A stretch of 64,000 bases of DNA from Tremella fuciformis (Eukaryota; Basidiomycota; Tremellomycetes; Tremellales; Tremellaceae): positions 1,240,001 through 1,304,000 of the forward strand of contig CP136494.1 of the NCBI GenBank assembly GCA_032768795.1. The letters run 5' to 3'. The notes beneath the pieces were generated by a model that was given only the letters and a program-made list of their open reading frames with translations, was not told where the DNA came from and ran no database searches. Below, piece after piece: positions 31,827 through 42,157 of the stretch; the stretch's first letter is position 1, and every line of letters begins with the position of its first letter. The position numbers were made by a program, and so were the translations under genes.

Positions 31827-34800
31827 ATGATCAGGTATATATTGGTTCACTTGAGGGCGGGAAGTTCATGGGCTCTCGTGGTGGAGTGGTTAACAACGGG
31901 ATCGGCAAAGAAGCTGCTTCCAAACCAGGCCATCCGCGTACCCCCGATCGTACGCGACCCGGAAAACCCCAACGCAGTAATACAAGACAGGGAATCCTTC
32001 ATGACAACCTGGAGAAACGCACAAATCAAGATATACGAACGCCCGATGCCACCCCAAACAGGCAAGGAATGGCTAGAATGTCAGCAAAGTAAGACCTTCC
32101 AAGCCAAGACAGCCCAGCGCCCTTTCCAGTGGCCCGTGGCAATGACCGAATCCGACCTCAAGCGCCAACTCAAGAGCGGTAACAACACACCTGCGCCCGG
32201 ACCCGAAGACTGGGAGAAGTGGGCGCTATCACAAAGCGGACCTCGCTGGTTGACGGTAATAGCCAAGATGGTCAACTACATAACGCACCACAACTACTTC
32301 CCCTCCTACCTCAAGCAGAACTACATTGTACCGATACACAAAAAGGGCGACCCCATCGACCCTAACAACTACCGCGGCATTGTCCTTGCCAGCACCCTCC
32401 AGATAATCACAGCAACCTGGTTCACAAACAAATTCTCCAAATATGTGTGGGACATGGGCTTCATACCAGACACACAGATCGCGGCACAGGCCGGTGCCAG
32501 GGTCAGCGATATGACCCAACTGATTTCTGCCTTGGACGGCTTCGCCCGACATGGATCAGGCAAGTACGACGGGACCGCTGACGAGCGAAGCGTACTGGTA
32601 GTCCAGCGTGACCAAAAGAAGGGGTTTGACTATATACACGCGAGTGCATGGCCCGACGTAGTTCGTTTCTTCGGCCTACCAAATACAGTACTTCATTTTG
32701 AAACACTCAGAAATACTGACGTGGACCTCATTTTCCGTTACGGAATATGGGAAGCAGCCCCCATCACACTCACAGGACTAACCAAGCAAGGGGACCCGTT
32801 TAGCCCACTGAAATTCGTGCTTGTAACAGCAATGTCCACCTGGTGGTCCCAGGAGATGTATCCAAAAATAGGGATGCACCTACAAACCAACGTAAGACGG
32901 GCGCGCATAGACCCGAATACAGGCCAACGTAAACCACATGTCAATCTCAGGATCCATACGAACGCTGATGAGATTGAGATTTACATTCAGCAGCTCGCCG
33001 CGACGGACGACACGCTGATGTTGGCCGAATCACCCGACGACATGGACGCCCTCGTGTACCCCGTAGAATACTTCCAGACTGCATACGGGATGGAAACTAA
33101 TTGGGAAAAGTCCAAGGTGTTTCGCCTAGGCAAAAACCAAACAGGGGGGACTCTCGACCTCACAATGGCCGATGGATCGACCAGAACCATGTCGATCACC
33201 ACAGATCGCCAATTTCTTCGCACACCAATCAACGACCCCATCGCTCAGGGCGAAGCCGTCGTTGAAATAATCAAGAACTTCGTGCTACCAAGACCGTACA
33301 AGGCTCTGCCCCTGCCGGCACTTGCCAAGATCATCGACGTATCCTTGGCATCCAAGGTGCGCCCGAGGATCCAGATGTCCACGATAACCAAGTCGGCTGC
33401 ACTAAAGGCCAATAGCGCCCTTAATAAGAAATTTCAACTGTACTACCGACAACCCTTTGCGGGCAACGTCGACCTCCTGGTCGCCCCCCGTAAACTCGGT
33501 GGTCTGAACTTCCCGGACTTTGACAAAATGAACGCTACATGGGGACTTGGCTCTCTTCATCGCATGTTGAATGCCAATAACCCCACATTCAAGGCGGCGT
33601 TCGCAATAATGCACGCGACCCAAAGATGCCATGGCAAATTCTCTTACAGGTGCCACCTCCCAATCGCGCCACCAACCCCGGAAGTCACGGCGCTAGGAAC
33701 CAATAATGCCCCTCGCAAGAATAACTTCAAGTCCCTCGAGCCGCTCCGCACGTACGCGGAAGGCCTACGAGTTTCCCTGATCCCATCCGCCATCCCAGTA
33801 GACAACTGTAACTCGCAGCATTCGGCAAGGGGCGACCACTCACACAAATTTAGCAGCTCCTTCATCCAGAACCCCGAGAGAGGCCTATTTTTCCCCGCCT
33901 TCACGATCCCCAGACACCGGGAAATCGTGGAAGCCGCCAATAGAATCGGACACATCATGTGGGCTACTGATGGGAGCACAGACCGCGCTGCACCACTTCA
34001 ACAACGGGCCTGCGGCTTTGCTGTCGTAGGCTACCTCACCCTCAAACGAAAACTGCCTCCCCTCAGCACCATTCAAGAAGCCGAGATCACAGCTATTTGC
34101 TACGCCATCCACATGGACGATATCCTCCGGCGACGCCTCGGCCAGGATGCACCAGAGAGGACCGTGGTATATTCGGACCATCTGAACACGGTCAGGTGGA
34201 TCCAAACCAAGAGAGCTGACCCAACGACACCCATTCCCCCTCACGAAGCCGCGCGACACGTCCTCCGGTGGCTGGAGGAGCTACTACCCAGTCACGGACA
34301 CATCGAATTTGTCCATCAAAAAGCACACACGGAGGACACGTCCACCCCCGCATTGCTCAACAGGAAGGCGGATGAGTTCGCAAAAAAAGCAAGAACGGAA
34401 GGCGCCCTCACCAGGTACCCGCTGAAACATGCTGACGACTGGTCGATTTACACGCCAGACTTCCAGATCTCTACTGCCAAGCCGACATCTTTCATTGCCA
34501 ATCTGTGGGATGAACGCCTCCCCGGACCAGGCCCAGACGACAACATACGAAGATTCTACAAACCGGATTCGAAAGGCTTCTCCGCTAGAACCATCTACCT
34601 GACCAGATCAGGACAGCTACCGACCCCACGACGGTTGTTCGTGAGGGGCATGATGGTCAAACAGAGGCATTGCACGAAATGCGAACAGGACCCGAGAACA
34701 GTAGACGAACGACACATTTTCGTTGAGTGCCCAGGAGTGCAGCAACTTCTCCGGGATGGCATCGTTGAGGCCCAACAAGCCGTAAACGAGGCCGCCGAGG

Positions 34801-35576
34801 AAGAAGATAGGCGTGAGCTAAGAATACTAGCCGCCACACTTTTCACTGACAATGACGAGATGTGGGTCACCGGTCAGACCGCTTTCTGGAAAGGGGAATT
34901 ACCCAGAAGATTTGACTACGAGCGCTTTGGACCCAAGTACACCCGCCTCTTCAATGAGCTGGCCTTCATTGTGACAACAAAAACCGGCCAGATTTGGGCT
35001 CCGCACTATTCTGCGCTTGTTGAAGGCAGGGAGGTATCGAACGAGGACCTAGACCTCGTACATGGCAATCTTGCACCAGGCGACATTATCAATGAACGAG
35101 ACCGAATAGAAGCGGAATACGACGACCAGGTGGAGGCGAGGATAACGGCCATCGAGAATCGGGAGCGCCGGGATGGTACGGAGGAACAACCTCCCCGACC
35201 TCCTCAAGCGGGCCCAGCAAGACCGCGTCCTGCACCGCAGGAGGTGCCCCAACCTCCTCAAGCGGGCCCATCAAGACCGCGTCCTGCACCGCAGGAGGTG
35301 CCCCAACCTCCTCAAGCGGGCCCATCAAGACCGCGTCCGACACCGCCGGTCGCGGACTATCGTCATCGCCGGTGGACCAGGCCCACCGGACCCCCTCCAC
35401 CGCGACCCCCACCCCCGGCAGACCCACCTGCCCTAAGGGAAGTTAACCCGGCGCCACTGAATCCCAGACGGGGTAACAGCGGGAACTCGGACCTTGCCCC
35501 GAGAACCCCACCCGGCTATGATCCTGTCATCGCCGAGGTCACGGACATATTCAACGCGGTCTTCCGACGGCGGTAG
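31827..35576 (+). CDS. LINE ORF2: reverse transcriptase, RNase H and zinc finger (1249 aa)
   Basis: One open frame. It begins near the linker that normally follows the endonuclease (motif RVPPIVRDPENPNAV). Reverse-transcriptase blocks follow: HKKGDPIDPNNYRGIVL, the first catalytic Asp in DQKKGFDYIH, TKQGDPFSPL, and TDDTLMLAES with the Asp pair of motif C. RNase H lies near residues 700-870, with TDGS, EAEITAI, YSDHLNTV and NRKADEFAKKA supplying the acidic residues. A CTKC ... H ... C zinc finger is near residue 955. The C-terminus is proline-rich with 54-nt repeats. The first 20 codons overlap a tRNA-like A box. It resembles Tad/CgT1-like fungal elements. Confidence 0.85.
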   Translation: MIRYILVHLRAGSSWALVVEWLTTGSAKKLLPNQAIRVPPIVRDPENPNAVIQDRESFMTTWRNAQIKIYERPMPPQTGKEWLECQQSKTFQAKTAQRPFQWPVAMTESDLKRQLKSGNNTPAPGPEDWEKWALSQSGPRWLTVIAKMVNYITHHNYFPSYLKQNYIVPIHKKGDPIDPNNYRGIVLASTLQIITATWFTNKFSKYVWDMGFIPDTQIAAQAGARVSDMTQLISALDGFARHGSGKYDGTADERSVLVVQRDQKKGFDYIHASAWPDVVRFFGLPNTVLHFETLRNTDVDLIFRYGIWEAAPITLTGLTKQGDPFSPLKFVLVTAMSTWWSQEMYPKIGMHLQTNVRRARIDPNTGQRKPHVNLRIHTNADEIEIYIQQLAATDDTLMLAESPDDMDALVYPVEYFQTAYGMETNWEKSKVFRLGKNQTGGTLDLTMADGSTRTMSITTDRQFLRTPINDPIAQGEAVVEIIKNFVLPRPYKALPLPALAKIIDVSLASKVRPRIQMSTITKSAALKANSALNKKFQLYYRQPFAGNVDLLVAPRKLGGLNFPDFDKMNATWGLGSLHRMLNANNPTFKAAFAIMHATQRCHGKFSYRCHLPIAPPTPEVTALGTNNAPRKNNFKSLEPLRTYAEGLRVSLIPSAIPVDNCNSQHSARGDHSHKFSSSFIQNPERGLFFPAFTIPRHREIVEAANRIGHIMWATDGSTDRAAPLQQRACGFAVVGYLTLKRKLPPLSTIQEAEITAICYAIHMDDILRRRLGQDAPERTVVYSDHLNTVRWIQTKRADPTTPIPPHEAARHVLRWLEELLPSHGHIEFVHQKAHTEDTSTPALLNRKADEFAKKARTEGALTRYPLKHADDWSIYTPDFQISTAKPTSFIANLWDERLPGPGPDDNIRRFYKPDSKGFSARTIYLTRSGQLPTPRRLFVRGMMVKQRHCTKCEQDPRTVDERHIFVECPGVQQLLRDGIVEAQQAVNEAAEEEDRRELRILAATLFTDNDEMWVTGQTAFWKGELPRRFDYERFGPKYTRLFNELAFIVTTKTGQIWAPHYSALVEGREVSNEDLDLVHGNLAPGDIINERDRIEAEYDDQVEARITAIENRERRDGTEEQPPRPPQAGPARPRPAPQEVPQPPQAGPSRPRPAPQEVPQPPQAGPSRPRPTPPVADYRHRRWTRPTGPPPPRPPPPADPPALREVNPAPLNPRRGNSGNSDLAPRTPPGYDPVIAEVTDIFNAVFRRR
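31868..31900 (+). other. tRNA 5'-half-like sequence inside the ORF2 start
   Basis: GCTCTCG at 31872-31878 is followed at tRNA position 8 by an A box TGGTGGAGTGG (31879-31889) and GTTAACA, the layout of a tRNA 5' half. These seven bases can pair with CGAGGGC at 36123-36129 (one G-T wobble), the acceptor strand of a tRNA 3'-half-like sequence 4.2 kb away. Anticodon arm and D-stem pairing are not convincing. Confidence 0.35.
35199..35343 (+). repeat. 54-nt tandem repeat in the proline-rich tail of ORF2
   Basis: About 2.7 near-identical units encode an 18-residue unit beginning QAGPSRPRPAPQ. The unit length is a multiple of three, so the reading frame is kept. It lies between the zinc-finger domain and the end of the protein. 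Confidence 0.85.
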
Positions 35577-35677
35577 ACCTACTCCGAGGTATACAATGCC
35601 CGGCACGGGGGGGAGGAGAGCCCCCTTCAATGATCGTCAGGTACAATCAACACAATAGAGTTTGTGAAACACAACAG

Positions 35678-35757
35678 GTCCGTTTGGTGTAGAGGCAACA
35701 TACCTCCTTAGGGATCCCGGCTGGAGGTGATCCTGGGTTCAATTCCCAGAACGGACC
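35678..35757 (+). tRNA. tRNA-Pro (anticodon AGG) with an 8-nt intron
   Basis: Acceptor strands 35678-35684 and 35750-35756 pair over 7 bp. The D-arm is 35687-35701, the anticodon stem CCTCC/GGAGG is 35703-35707 with 35723-35727, and the T-arm CTGGG-TTCAATT-CCCAG is 35733-35749. The anticodon AGG is 35710-35712 after TT. The loop is 15 instead of 7 bases; bases 35714-35721 directly after position 37 fit the canonical place of a nuclear tRNA intron. A T6 Pol III terminator is at 35796-35801. It abuts the 3' end of the LINE region. Confidence 0.8.
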
Positions 35758-36029
35758 CATCAGTGCCTGGAGCGGAAACGCCACAGGCACCGAGCTTTTT
35801 TGACAATAACGATCAGAACAACGCTCAACACCCGACACGTACCGGAGAGGAACCCCAGACTAGGGTAACCACCGTGCACCAACTGTGCGTCGATTTTGGA
35901 GGATTCGGAGTTGTTGGGGAGGAGAGGTGCGGTAGGTCCCCTTGCCCGTGGTGGGGTAGGGGGTTCTACCTTCGTGCGGGTCCCCCCGCACGACAGGTTC
36001 CTACTGATAGTCGGCGGGGTCCGCCCAGC

Positions 36030-36140
36030 TTACGTAAATTCAGTAGAGACGCAATGAATGAAATCTTAGGGTTTTCGCTTCGAAAACAGCTCTATGGGGG
36101 TGGTCCCCGGTTCGATCCCGGGCGAGGGCCTACTTTTTTC
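36030..36140 (+). pseudogene. Degenerate tRNA-like sequence with intact T-arm
   Basis: A perfect T-arm CCCGG-TTCGATC-CCGGG at 36106-36122 is followed by CGAGGGC, a discriminator-like C and a T6 run at 36134-36139. Upstream, GTAGAG and CTTAGGG resemble the D and anticodon parts of the tRNA-Pro gene 350 bp before, but the local 5' acceptor strand does not pair. A 7-bp hairpin GTTTTCG-CTT-CGAAAAC sits where the anticodon loop would be. It is a tRNA relic or a 3' half. Confidence 0.5.
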
Positions 36141-36292
36141 GGTGCGGAATCGGATATGCCGGGGTGCGAACCGAGGCTTTCGTTACATGTTAGTTAAATG
36201 AGCTGTGTGACCGGCGAGTTGCACAACAGCGCTTCTTCAGCTTTCGGAGGATGATCATGAGACATGCCTCGTTCGAAACGACTACTACTAGT

Positions 36293-38992
36293 CTACGTAA
36301 ACATCATGTCAACATCCTCCTCATTTCTATGTGGCGCTTCTTCATTATTCAGTCGATTGTAATCCGGAGTTGACCTCCCCACTGATGGTGCGGACGAAGG
36401 GGTCCCGGCCTCTGCTAGCTGATCAGCTAAATCGAAACGCTGGTGCATGCCCGGTGCGAGGGTCGAGAGGAATGTTTCGTTCATAGGCGTTGCTGCTTGA
36501 CTGAGACTGCCCAGATCTTCAAGAGCGGAAGCGTTGTTCCGCGTGCCTATGCCTATCGCCCCTTGCGGTGGCGGGTGAGAGGTGATGTAGTCTAGGCGGG
36601 ACGGATCGGCCATTATGTCCAGCGACGAGCGGACGGTGGGGTCGTTGAGCAGGTCGGCGGCCTCTTCTTCTCTCACGGCTGCCATGTGCTGGTCACCTCC
36701 GTGTGCGACTGGGTCGTTGATGATCTCGTCCACTGCTCCTGCTCCATCCGGACCGTCACCAACCGGGGGCGGTACAGCTGTCTCCTGTCGCGCGAGACCG
36801 GTGCCTTCATCTGAGCCTTCGGCTGTGCTCCCCGCTGCGTCGCTCCCTAGCATAGCGCCGATGTCGACGCCCCTGGACGGGCCGGCTCCGCTTGACGATG
36901 ATTGTCCGTTCGATGTGAGTTGGGACGAGTTGAGACGGAGAGAGTGATTGGAGGGTCGACGAGATACGGAGATGATGGACGCGCGGCGTGAGGCGATCTC
37001 CCATGCGTCTTCGGTCTCCACGTCTTCCTCAAGGTTTGCAAATGTCCTCTGCTTTATCAGCTTGTGCTATCAGTGAATGCAGCGGATCAATGTACACAGA
37101 GCGGACATGAGAAACCCGGGTGATGTTGCTGAAGAAGTGGCCGAATACACTTGTAATGGAAGACATGAGAGCATGGCCTGTTAGATCAGCTTGTTGCCCT
37201 CGCCGAAATCGAAATTATCGCCTCACGCAATGAACAGCGACTGGCAAACTGTCACGGAGAACAGACAGATACAGCAATCGGTCACACTCGCTTTTGCTTT
37301 CCGGGAAGATGTGGACGGGCTCAAGTCGGTCATCTTTCCTTTCCCTGGTGTCTCCGGTGCCCCTCCAAGAGCTTTCAGCTGCTTGAGCGCATTCGTGCTA
37401 GATCATCAGCGTCGCCGAGGACATGATTTACGACGAAGGGCTTACTTGAACTCGTTCGCTGCGCGCTGCCATTCTCTACCCAACTCGACCCTCATCTTGA
37501 CGCATCTGAACTGGTCCTCGTTCCCCCCTTGATAGTCTACTCCTAGCTGCAAAAAGTCGCCATCCTGGGTATCAGCTTGGTCTCTCGACCACAGCTCAGC
37601 CCACATTGATCTGAGTGGGTCTAGATTCTGTGTTGGGGCTCGATAGTCTGATGTGATTGAGGAACGTCCCAGAACTGCTCGAGGTGTCCTTGATGAAGAA
37701 CTGCTAGTTAGGCGAGAGTGATGTTTTGGTGTGAAGGGCTGACCTTGCCACCACTCTCACACCATATCTCCGCATGAGCTCGAGAGACGACCTTGCTCTT
37801 GAACGTGACACGACCAGAGCACAGATCTCCACCACCTCCTGCTATTGATAGAGCTGGGGCAGGGCCATTGGCGTTCGACTGAGGGTTGGTGTTGCCCCTA
37901 TCGGTGTACCGTCCGATCTTGAGCAAGAGTGCAGGCTTTTGACCATTTGCCAGTGTGCCCACAGCTGTAACACTTGCGGCGGCACTGGCGGGCGACACGC
38001 CGGGTGGGACAACGATCGGTAAGAGTTCGCGCACGACTGGGTCAAAACCCAAAGATCTGGACGTTTCGAGATGGGGCACAAGACGGAGACGGAATGTCCG
38101 CGGGGAGACGCCGTTCTGCACCACAGGAGTCGCAGACGATGACGCGGCGACGGCGGCGGTCAAGTCGGGTGGCGGATGTGAGGTGAGCGCTGCAGGTAAG
38201 TGCCATCTCATCAGGAGAGAAGACCGTGAGGTCATGAGGATGTGAAAAGAAGAGCTCACTTGCGCTGGCCATACCACCTGTGACAGGCGTGGAAGCGCTT
38301 CTCGTGACGCCGCCACCATCTACGCCTGGACCAGCCGAAACATCCCTGGAGCTCGCGCCGCCCGGACGGTCGGGGCCGCTCGGGCCCCTCGCAAGGGGGT
38401 TGCCAATCTCGACGCTGGGACTTGCCCTGCCTCGCATGATGCTCGACGAGTGATTGATGGTGGCTGCACGAGAGCGGGTGCGCATAAAAGAAGGGAGAAA
38501 GGAAGTGCGAGGCGAAGTGGGCGAGGCGAGCCCGGGAGTGGCGGCGGGCGAGCCGTTGGGCGACCGGCCTGTAAAGGGCGAATTGGGAAGGGGTATGTGC
38601 GTCGGCCGGGCCGAGCGAGCTGAGTGCGACATGCTGCGACTGCGTCTCTCGCCTTCTCTCTCTGCTGGATCCGGTGTGCTGGGCAAGGAGGCCGGCGCGG
38701 CGACGAAGGGGGTGGGCTGGGCGGAGGATGAGCGGTTGGCGTGGGCGTGCTGCCGGATGCGAGAGCGGGTGCTGGTAGCGAACGCTGGCGCGCTGAGGAT
38801 GTGGCGATCGGTGTGCGGACGTTGGGGTCGGGGCGCCGGCAAGAAGAAGATCTCCTGGATGTGTCTGGGAAGCTCGGGAGGGTGATTGGGGACAGGCGGC
38901 GCGGCTTCGTCTAGCTGCAAGAAGGGGTGCTGAAGCGCCGGAGAATGGTGAAATAGGCCTGAGAGGCGAGTCAGCCTGCGGTGCTCTGTCAT
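36293..38992 (-). CDS. DMA1: FHA-RING E3 ubiquitin ligase, DMA1-like (800 aa)
   Basis: Seven exons (38260-38992, 37744-38189, 37605-37700, 37446-37564, 37227-37397, 37096-37177, 36293-37048) close in phase to 800 residues. The first 240 residues are Ser/Pro-rich. The FHA domain (about 270-450) shows [32 protein letters not shown] and [10 protein letters not shown]. The RING follows: [31 protein letters not shown], then [14 protein letters not shown] plus RING is the Dma/CHFR/RNF8 layout: phosphothreonine binding and ubiquitination in mitotic checkpoints and septin control. The 245-residue acidic tail is lineage-specific. Confidence 0.9.
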
Positions 38993-39885
38993 CCTGGGGC
39001 GTCACACGACAAGACAGGTGGAAGACAAGGGAGAAGGTAGGTCTCTGTCAGTGTACTCGTGCAGGAGGTGGAGCACAGAAGCCGAAGCGAGGGAGGGGGA
39101 GGGAGGGACGGCTGTGTGCTGATGACTATGAATGGGTACGAGTACGGATCACCGCCATCCTCGTACGCGTGCACTAGCAGTGATCATGGCTAAAGGAGGG
39201 TCGAGATGGGGGGAGGTCGTATGAATGGTAGCACGACCCCCCTTCACTCAATCCTCGCTACGTTGCAGGGCTGCAGTGTAGCACTGCTGAGCGAGCGCTA
39301 TCGCAAAGGAAGCAGCCGGTCTTGCTGTACCCCAGATCTCTGTCGTCCTCGTCTTGACGCCCTGAACTAGACCAGCCAAGCAGGCGAAAGGACGTACCAA
39401 GCTCACGTACGGTCAGGTGGTTGCTGAGGATGCTGAGCAAGACGCTCTACGCTTGGTATTCTCTGCAGACTGGCTGGCCCCTTCGGCCGGGGCAGTCGTC
39501 GGCCTTCGATCGGCAGGGAGGTGCGACAAATAGATGAGGTGGTATCTTGACAGCCGTGGGCGCGGAGTCGGGGTGACAGCACTCCCAAGGAGCTTTGAGG
39601 TCGAGATCTATGTGAGACGCAAGCTTCGGAATGGGCAACGAGTGTCTTTGTCTCCACAGTCGGTGGGACCGAGGGAGAGGAGCGCCCAGGGTCGGGGAGA
39701 TCGGAGCCCGTCCGGAATTGCGGGGACCGCCACACTGCTCCTCGCCGTTGACGCCATGGACCTGATCTGCCATTACCTCATGACATGGATGGGATGCATA
39801 TGCAGGCAGTACGAGTTACAAGGCATGCCAGAGGATCATGTACAGCAACGCGAGAGCAGAGCCCAAAACCCCTCTGAAGAACACT
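38993..39885. other. Spacer between DMA1-like and POP7 genes
   Basis: Both flanking genes are on the minus strand, so this is the DMA1-like promoter side plus the POP7 3' side. Frames on both strands are of unequal quality and carry no recognised domain. A hydrophobic run just after the POP7 stop is discussed under rejected items. Confidence 0.4.
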
Positions 39886-40873
39886 TCATCCCTCTATCGG
39901 CTCCTCGACTTCCTCGACTTCGGACAATTCCTCGTCGCCGGTCCAGGACGATATCTGGGCCGAGATTGCGTTCATCGCAGCTTCTTCGTCGTCGTGCACT
40001 TCTCCTTTGCGTTCCCCCGACTTGCGGGCCGCAAGGACTTGCCTCTTTCGTTTGCTGGGTCTGTTGCGCCGGACTCCTGCGCGAGGATGTACGCTGGACT
40101 TGACTTCTCCGACAACCTTGGGTCTGGGTCCTACGTAAAGATCGATTTGCATCGATGACTATCCCATCAGCAAACGATCCCGCGCTCCACAACTGCGCTC
40201 GCTTACCTTTTGTCGGATAACACGCTCGGGCTCGTCGACCTCTACGCCTCCGATGCCCGCAAATTCCTCTTCGTCCACGTCCATCGGCGCGGAGGCGTCA
40301 TCTCCCGCTCCTCCTTTCTCGCCCTTGCTCGCTGTTGAGGCGGGTTTGGTGATCTCGTCCGCGCACTCAACTGTGCCCGTCCGTATCTCATACCACAATC
40401 CACGCGGACCCTTCGGGTACGGTAAAATGTCCATCAAGGCGTGCAGCAGAAGCAGAGCTTGAGGAATAGCCGCACTGAGGGCGTGAAGCGTGAGACGCGT
40501 ATAGCTGCGTATGAGCTAATGGCTGAACGCGGACGAGTCAGTCTCACCCCTCGTCCATCACCAGACTCCTACAGCGTCCGATCAGTGCACCTAGTCCCGT
40601 CTTGCGAGTCACAAAGACCACCTCCCGCCCATATCCAGGCTTCGTAGTATCTGTCCGCTTTGTCCTCACTCCCTGCAGCGTCTTCAGTGGAAGGTCCGGC
40701 TTCTTGCCAGTGGCGTTGGTCAAAGGATGCGATGAAGTCGTGTTGGAAGGTGATGGCGGGGGCAGTTTTCGACGCTGCACTTTCGGCGCATCCGGATGTG
40801 AGGCACGAGGCTTGCGCTTTCTGCGCCCAGCAGAGGTGCTGGACGGCCCAGCCTGAGCCGAAGGAGTGCTCAT
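39886..40873 (-). CDS. POP7: RNase P/MRP subunit POP7 (Rpp20-like, 298 aa)
   Basis: Exons 40548-40873, 40207-40504 and 39886-40158 close in phase. The N-terminus is basic and disordered. The Alba-like fold lies at about residues 80-175: VVFVTRKTGLGALIGRCRSLV, then TRLTLHALSAAIPQALLLLHAL and WYEIRTGTVECADEI, the last being the Rpp20 signature strand. A long acidic/basic tail follows. With Pop6 it binds the P3 stem of RNase P and MRP RNA, for tRNA 5' processing and rRNA maturation. Length is greater than in yeast because of the tails. A second Met at 40984 would add 37 residues of poor quality. Confidence 0.82.
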
Positions 40874-42157
40874 GTTGCCTCGAGTGGATGTGTCAAAAAG
40901 GACGTGCTCATACAGTGAGCCTGAATTTAGGAGCGCTGCTGGAAGGTCACGTGAGTTTAACGATGCCTTTCGGGAGCTGTTCACGGCTTCTCCGCAATAG
41001 CCGCCGAGCGGCTAGGTGCTGCTGCGGGATAGTGGCCAGGCCATGGTTTGCCAGTTTACGACCATCGACCAGCGAGAGCGAGACGCTAGGACAATTGCAA
41101 GAAGTCTAAGGAGGTTTGATGATGCCAGCGCCGAGCGCACCGAGAGGCACTTGAGCTATAAATGTCTCAACCGTAGCCATGGAACAAGCAGCGCCGAAAC
41201 GACGATCACGAGATATATGCATGAGCGTGTTCTGGGCTGGATGAGGACGCCGTTTGCTGGTATCGGGGCGTTCGGCCGGTCCGAACTTGGGCTGTTGTGG
41301 CCGGGGTGGAATGCCACCACCTGACAGGCAGGCGAGCGATGTTTGCGGGATCTCGATCATCGCACCTTGTCTCACCTTGTATGATGTGTGTGGGGATGCG
41401 TTCCCGCTCTCCTGCTGCTTATGCCGACGCTGCTAAAGAAAGACGAGACGCCTGGCTATACTGCTCAATCGGGCAAAAGCGAGCGTGGTCTTTCTTTCCT
41501 GCTTATTATGGACGGCGGCGGGGCGGGGGGGTTGTCATCACGCCGCCTACGTACTCTCTTCCCCACGTCCTGTTGTCGGTCTGTGAGGTGGTCTGCCGGT
41601 CAGAGCCGAAAGACGAGAGATGAGGGGATTTCTTCGTATGAGCAGCAGGCACGGAGCATGGCATAGCCGGTGGGCAAGGCAAGAGGCGAGAGGCGAGAAG
41701 GGGGAAGAGCGGGGAGAGGGGGGAAGGGGGGCCGGACCGAACGAGAGCGTGAAATGTCGTACAGGATCCTGAAATTTCAAAGTCACCATGGGCGTTTGGA
41801 TATCCTCGAGCTTCCTTTCTTTCTTGTCCTCTCCATCTCATACCCAGAGGCCCCCTGCGATTGTTCATACTCCATCTCCCCTCGCTCCCTCCTCAATCAT
41901 ACCCCATCACCTCGCGTGTCGTGCACACCCTCGCCCCTCGCTCGCTGGTCCGACCCGACGTGGCACATGCGGTTCGCGTGACAAAGCACATCACCGCCCC
42001 CTGTCACCCCCAAACCCGGCAACTTTCACCGCCGAAATTTCAAAGCTGACAACGCCCAAAACAGCTTCTTTGGTGCACTGATCGCTGTTTGGGACCCAGT
42101 CTCGACTGGTGGTCTTAACCTCTTCCTGTACCATCGACATTGAGCACAGACGGGATC
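40874..42157. other. Divergent promoter region with a purine-rich tract
   Basis: POP7 and the C2H2 gene point away from each other across 1.28 kb, so the interval should contain both promoters. A strongly purine-biased stretch (GA and G runs) occupies about 41675-41745, and C/T-rich sequence lies at 41860-42000. No gene was supported on either strand. Confidence 0.45.

Larger units (their letters stand above)
29236..35677 (+). mobile_element. Non-LTR retrotransposon region, probably 5'-incomplete ORF2
   Basis: Two long intronless frames on the same strand contrast with the intron-dense host genes. ORF1 and ORF2 are separated by about 860 bp that does not contain an endonuclease domain. The 3' side ends within about 100 bp of ORF2, directly against a tRNA-Pro gene, with no poly(A) or simple-repeat tail visible. 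The left boundary is unknown and I found no target-site duplication. The two frames may belong to one element or to two insertions. Confidence 0.6.

Noticed and set aside
35800..36030. Possible structured Pol III RNA (SRP, RNase P or snRNA) between the two tRNA-like sequences
   Set aside because: GC-rich hairpins and a downstream B box are present, but none of the diagnostic conserved motifs of these RNAs could be recognised.
39447..39773. 108-codon minus-strand frame beginning MADQVHG
   Set aside because: No domain, no paralogue and poor codon pattern; the competing plus-strand frame is equally long.
39836..39905. Short hydrophobic run (VFFRGVLGSALALLYMILWHAL) just after the POP7 stop
   Set aside because: It looks like a membrane helix but is only 25 codons, has no start and no donor or acceptor linking it to POP7 or another exon.
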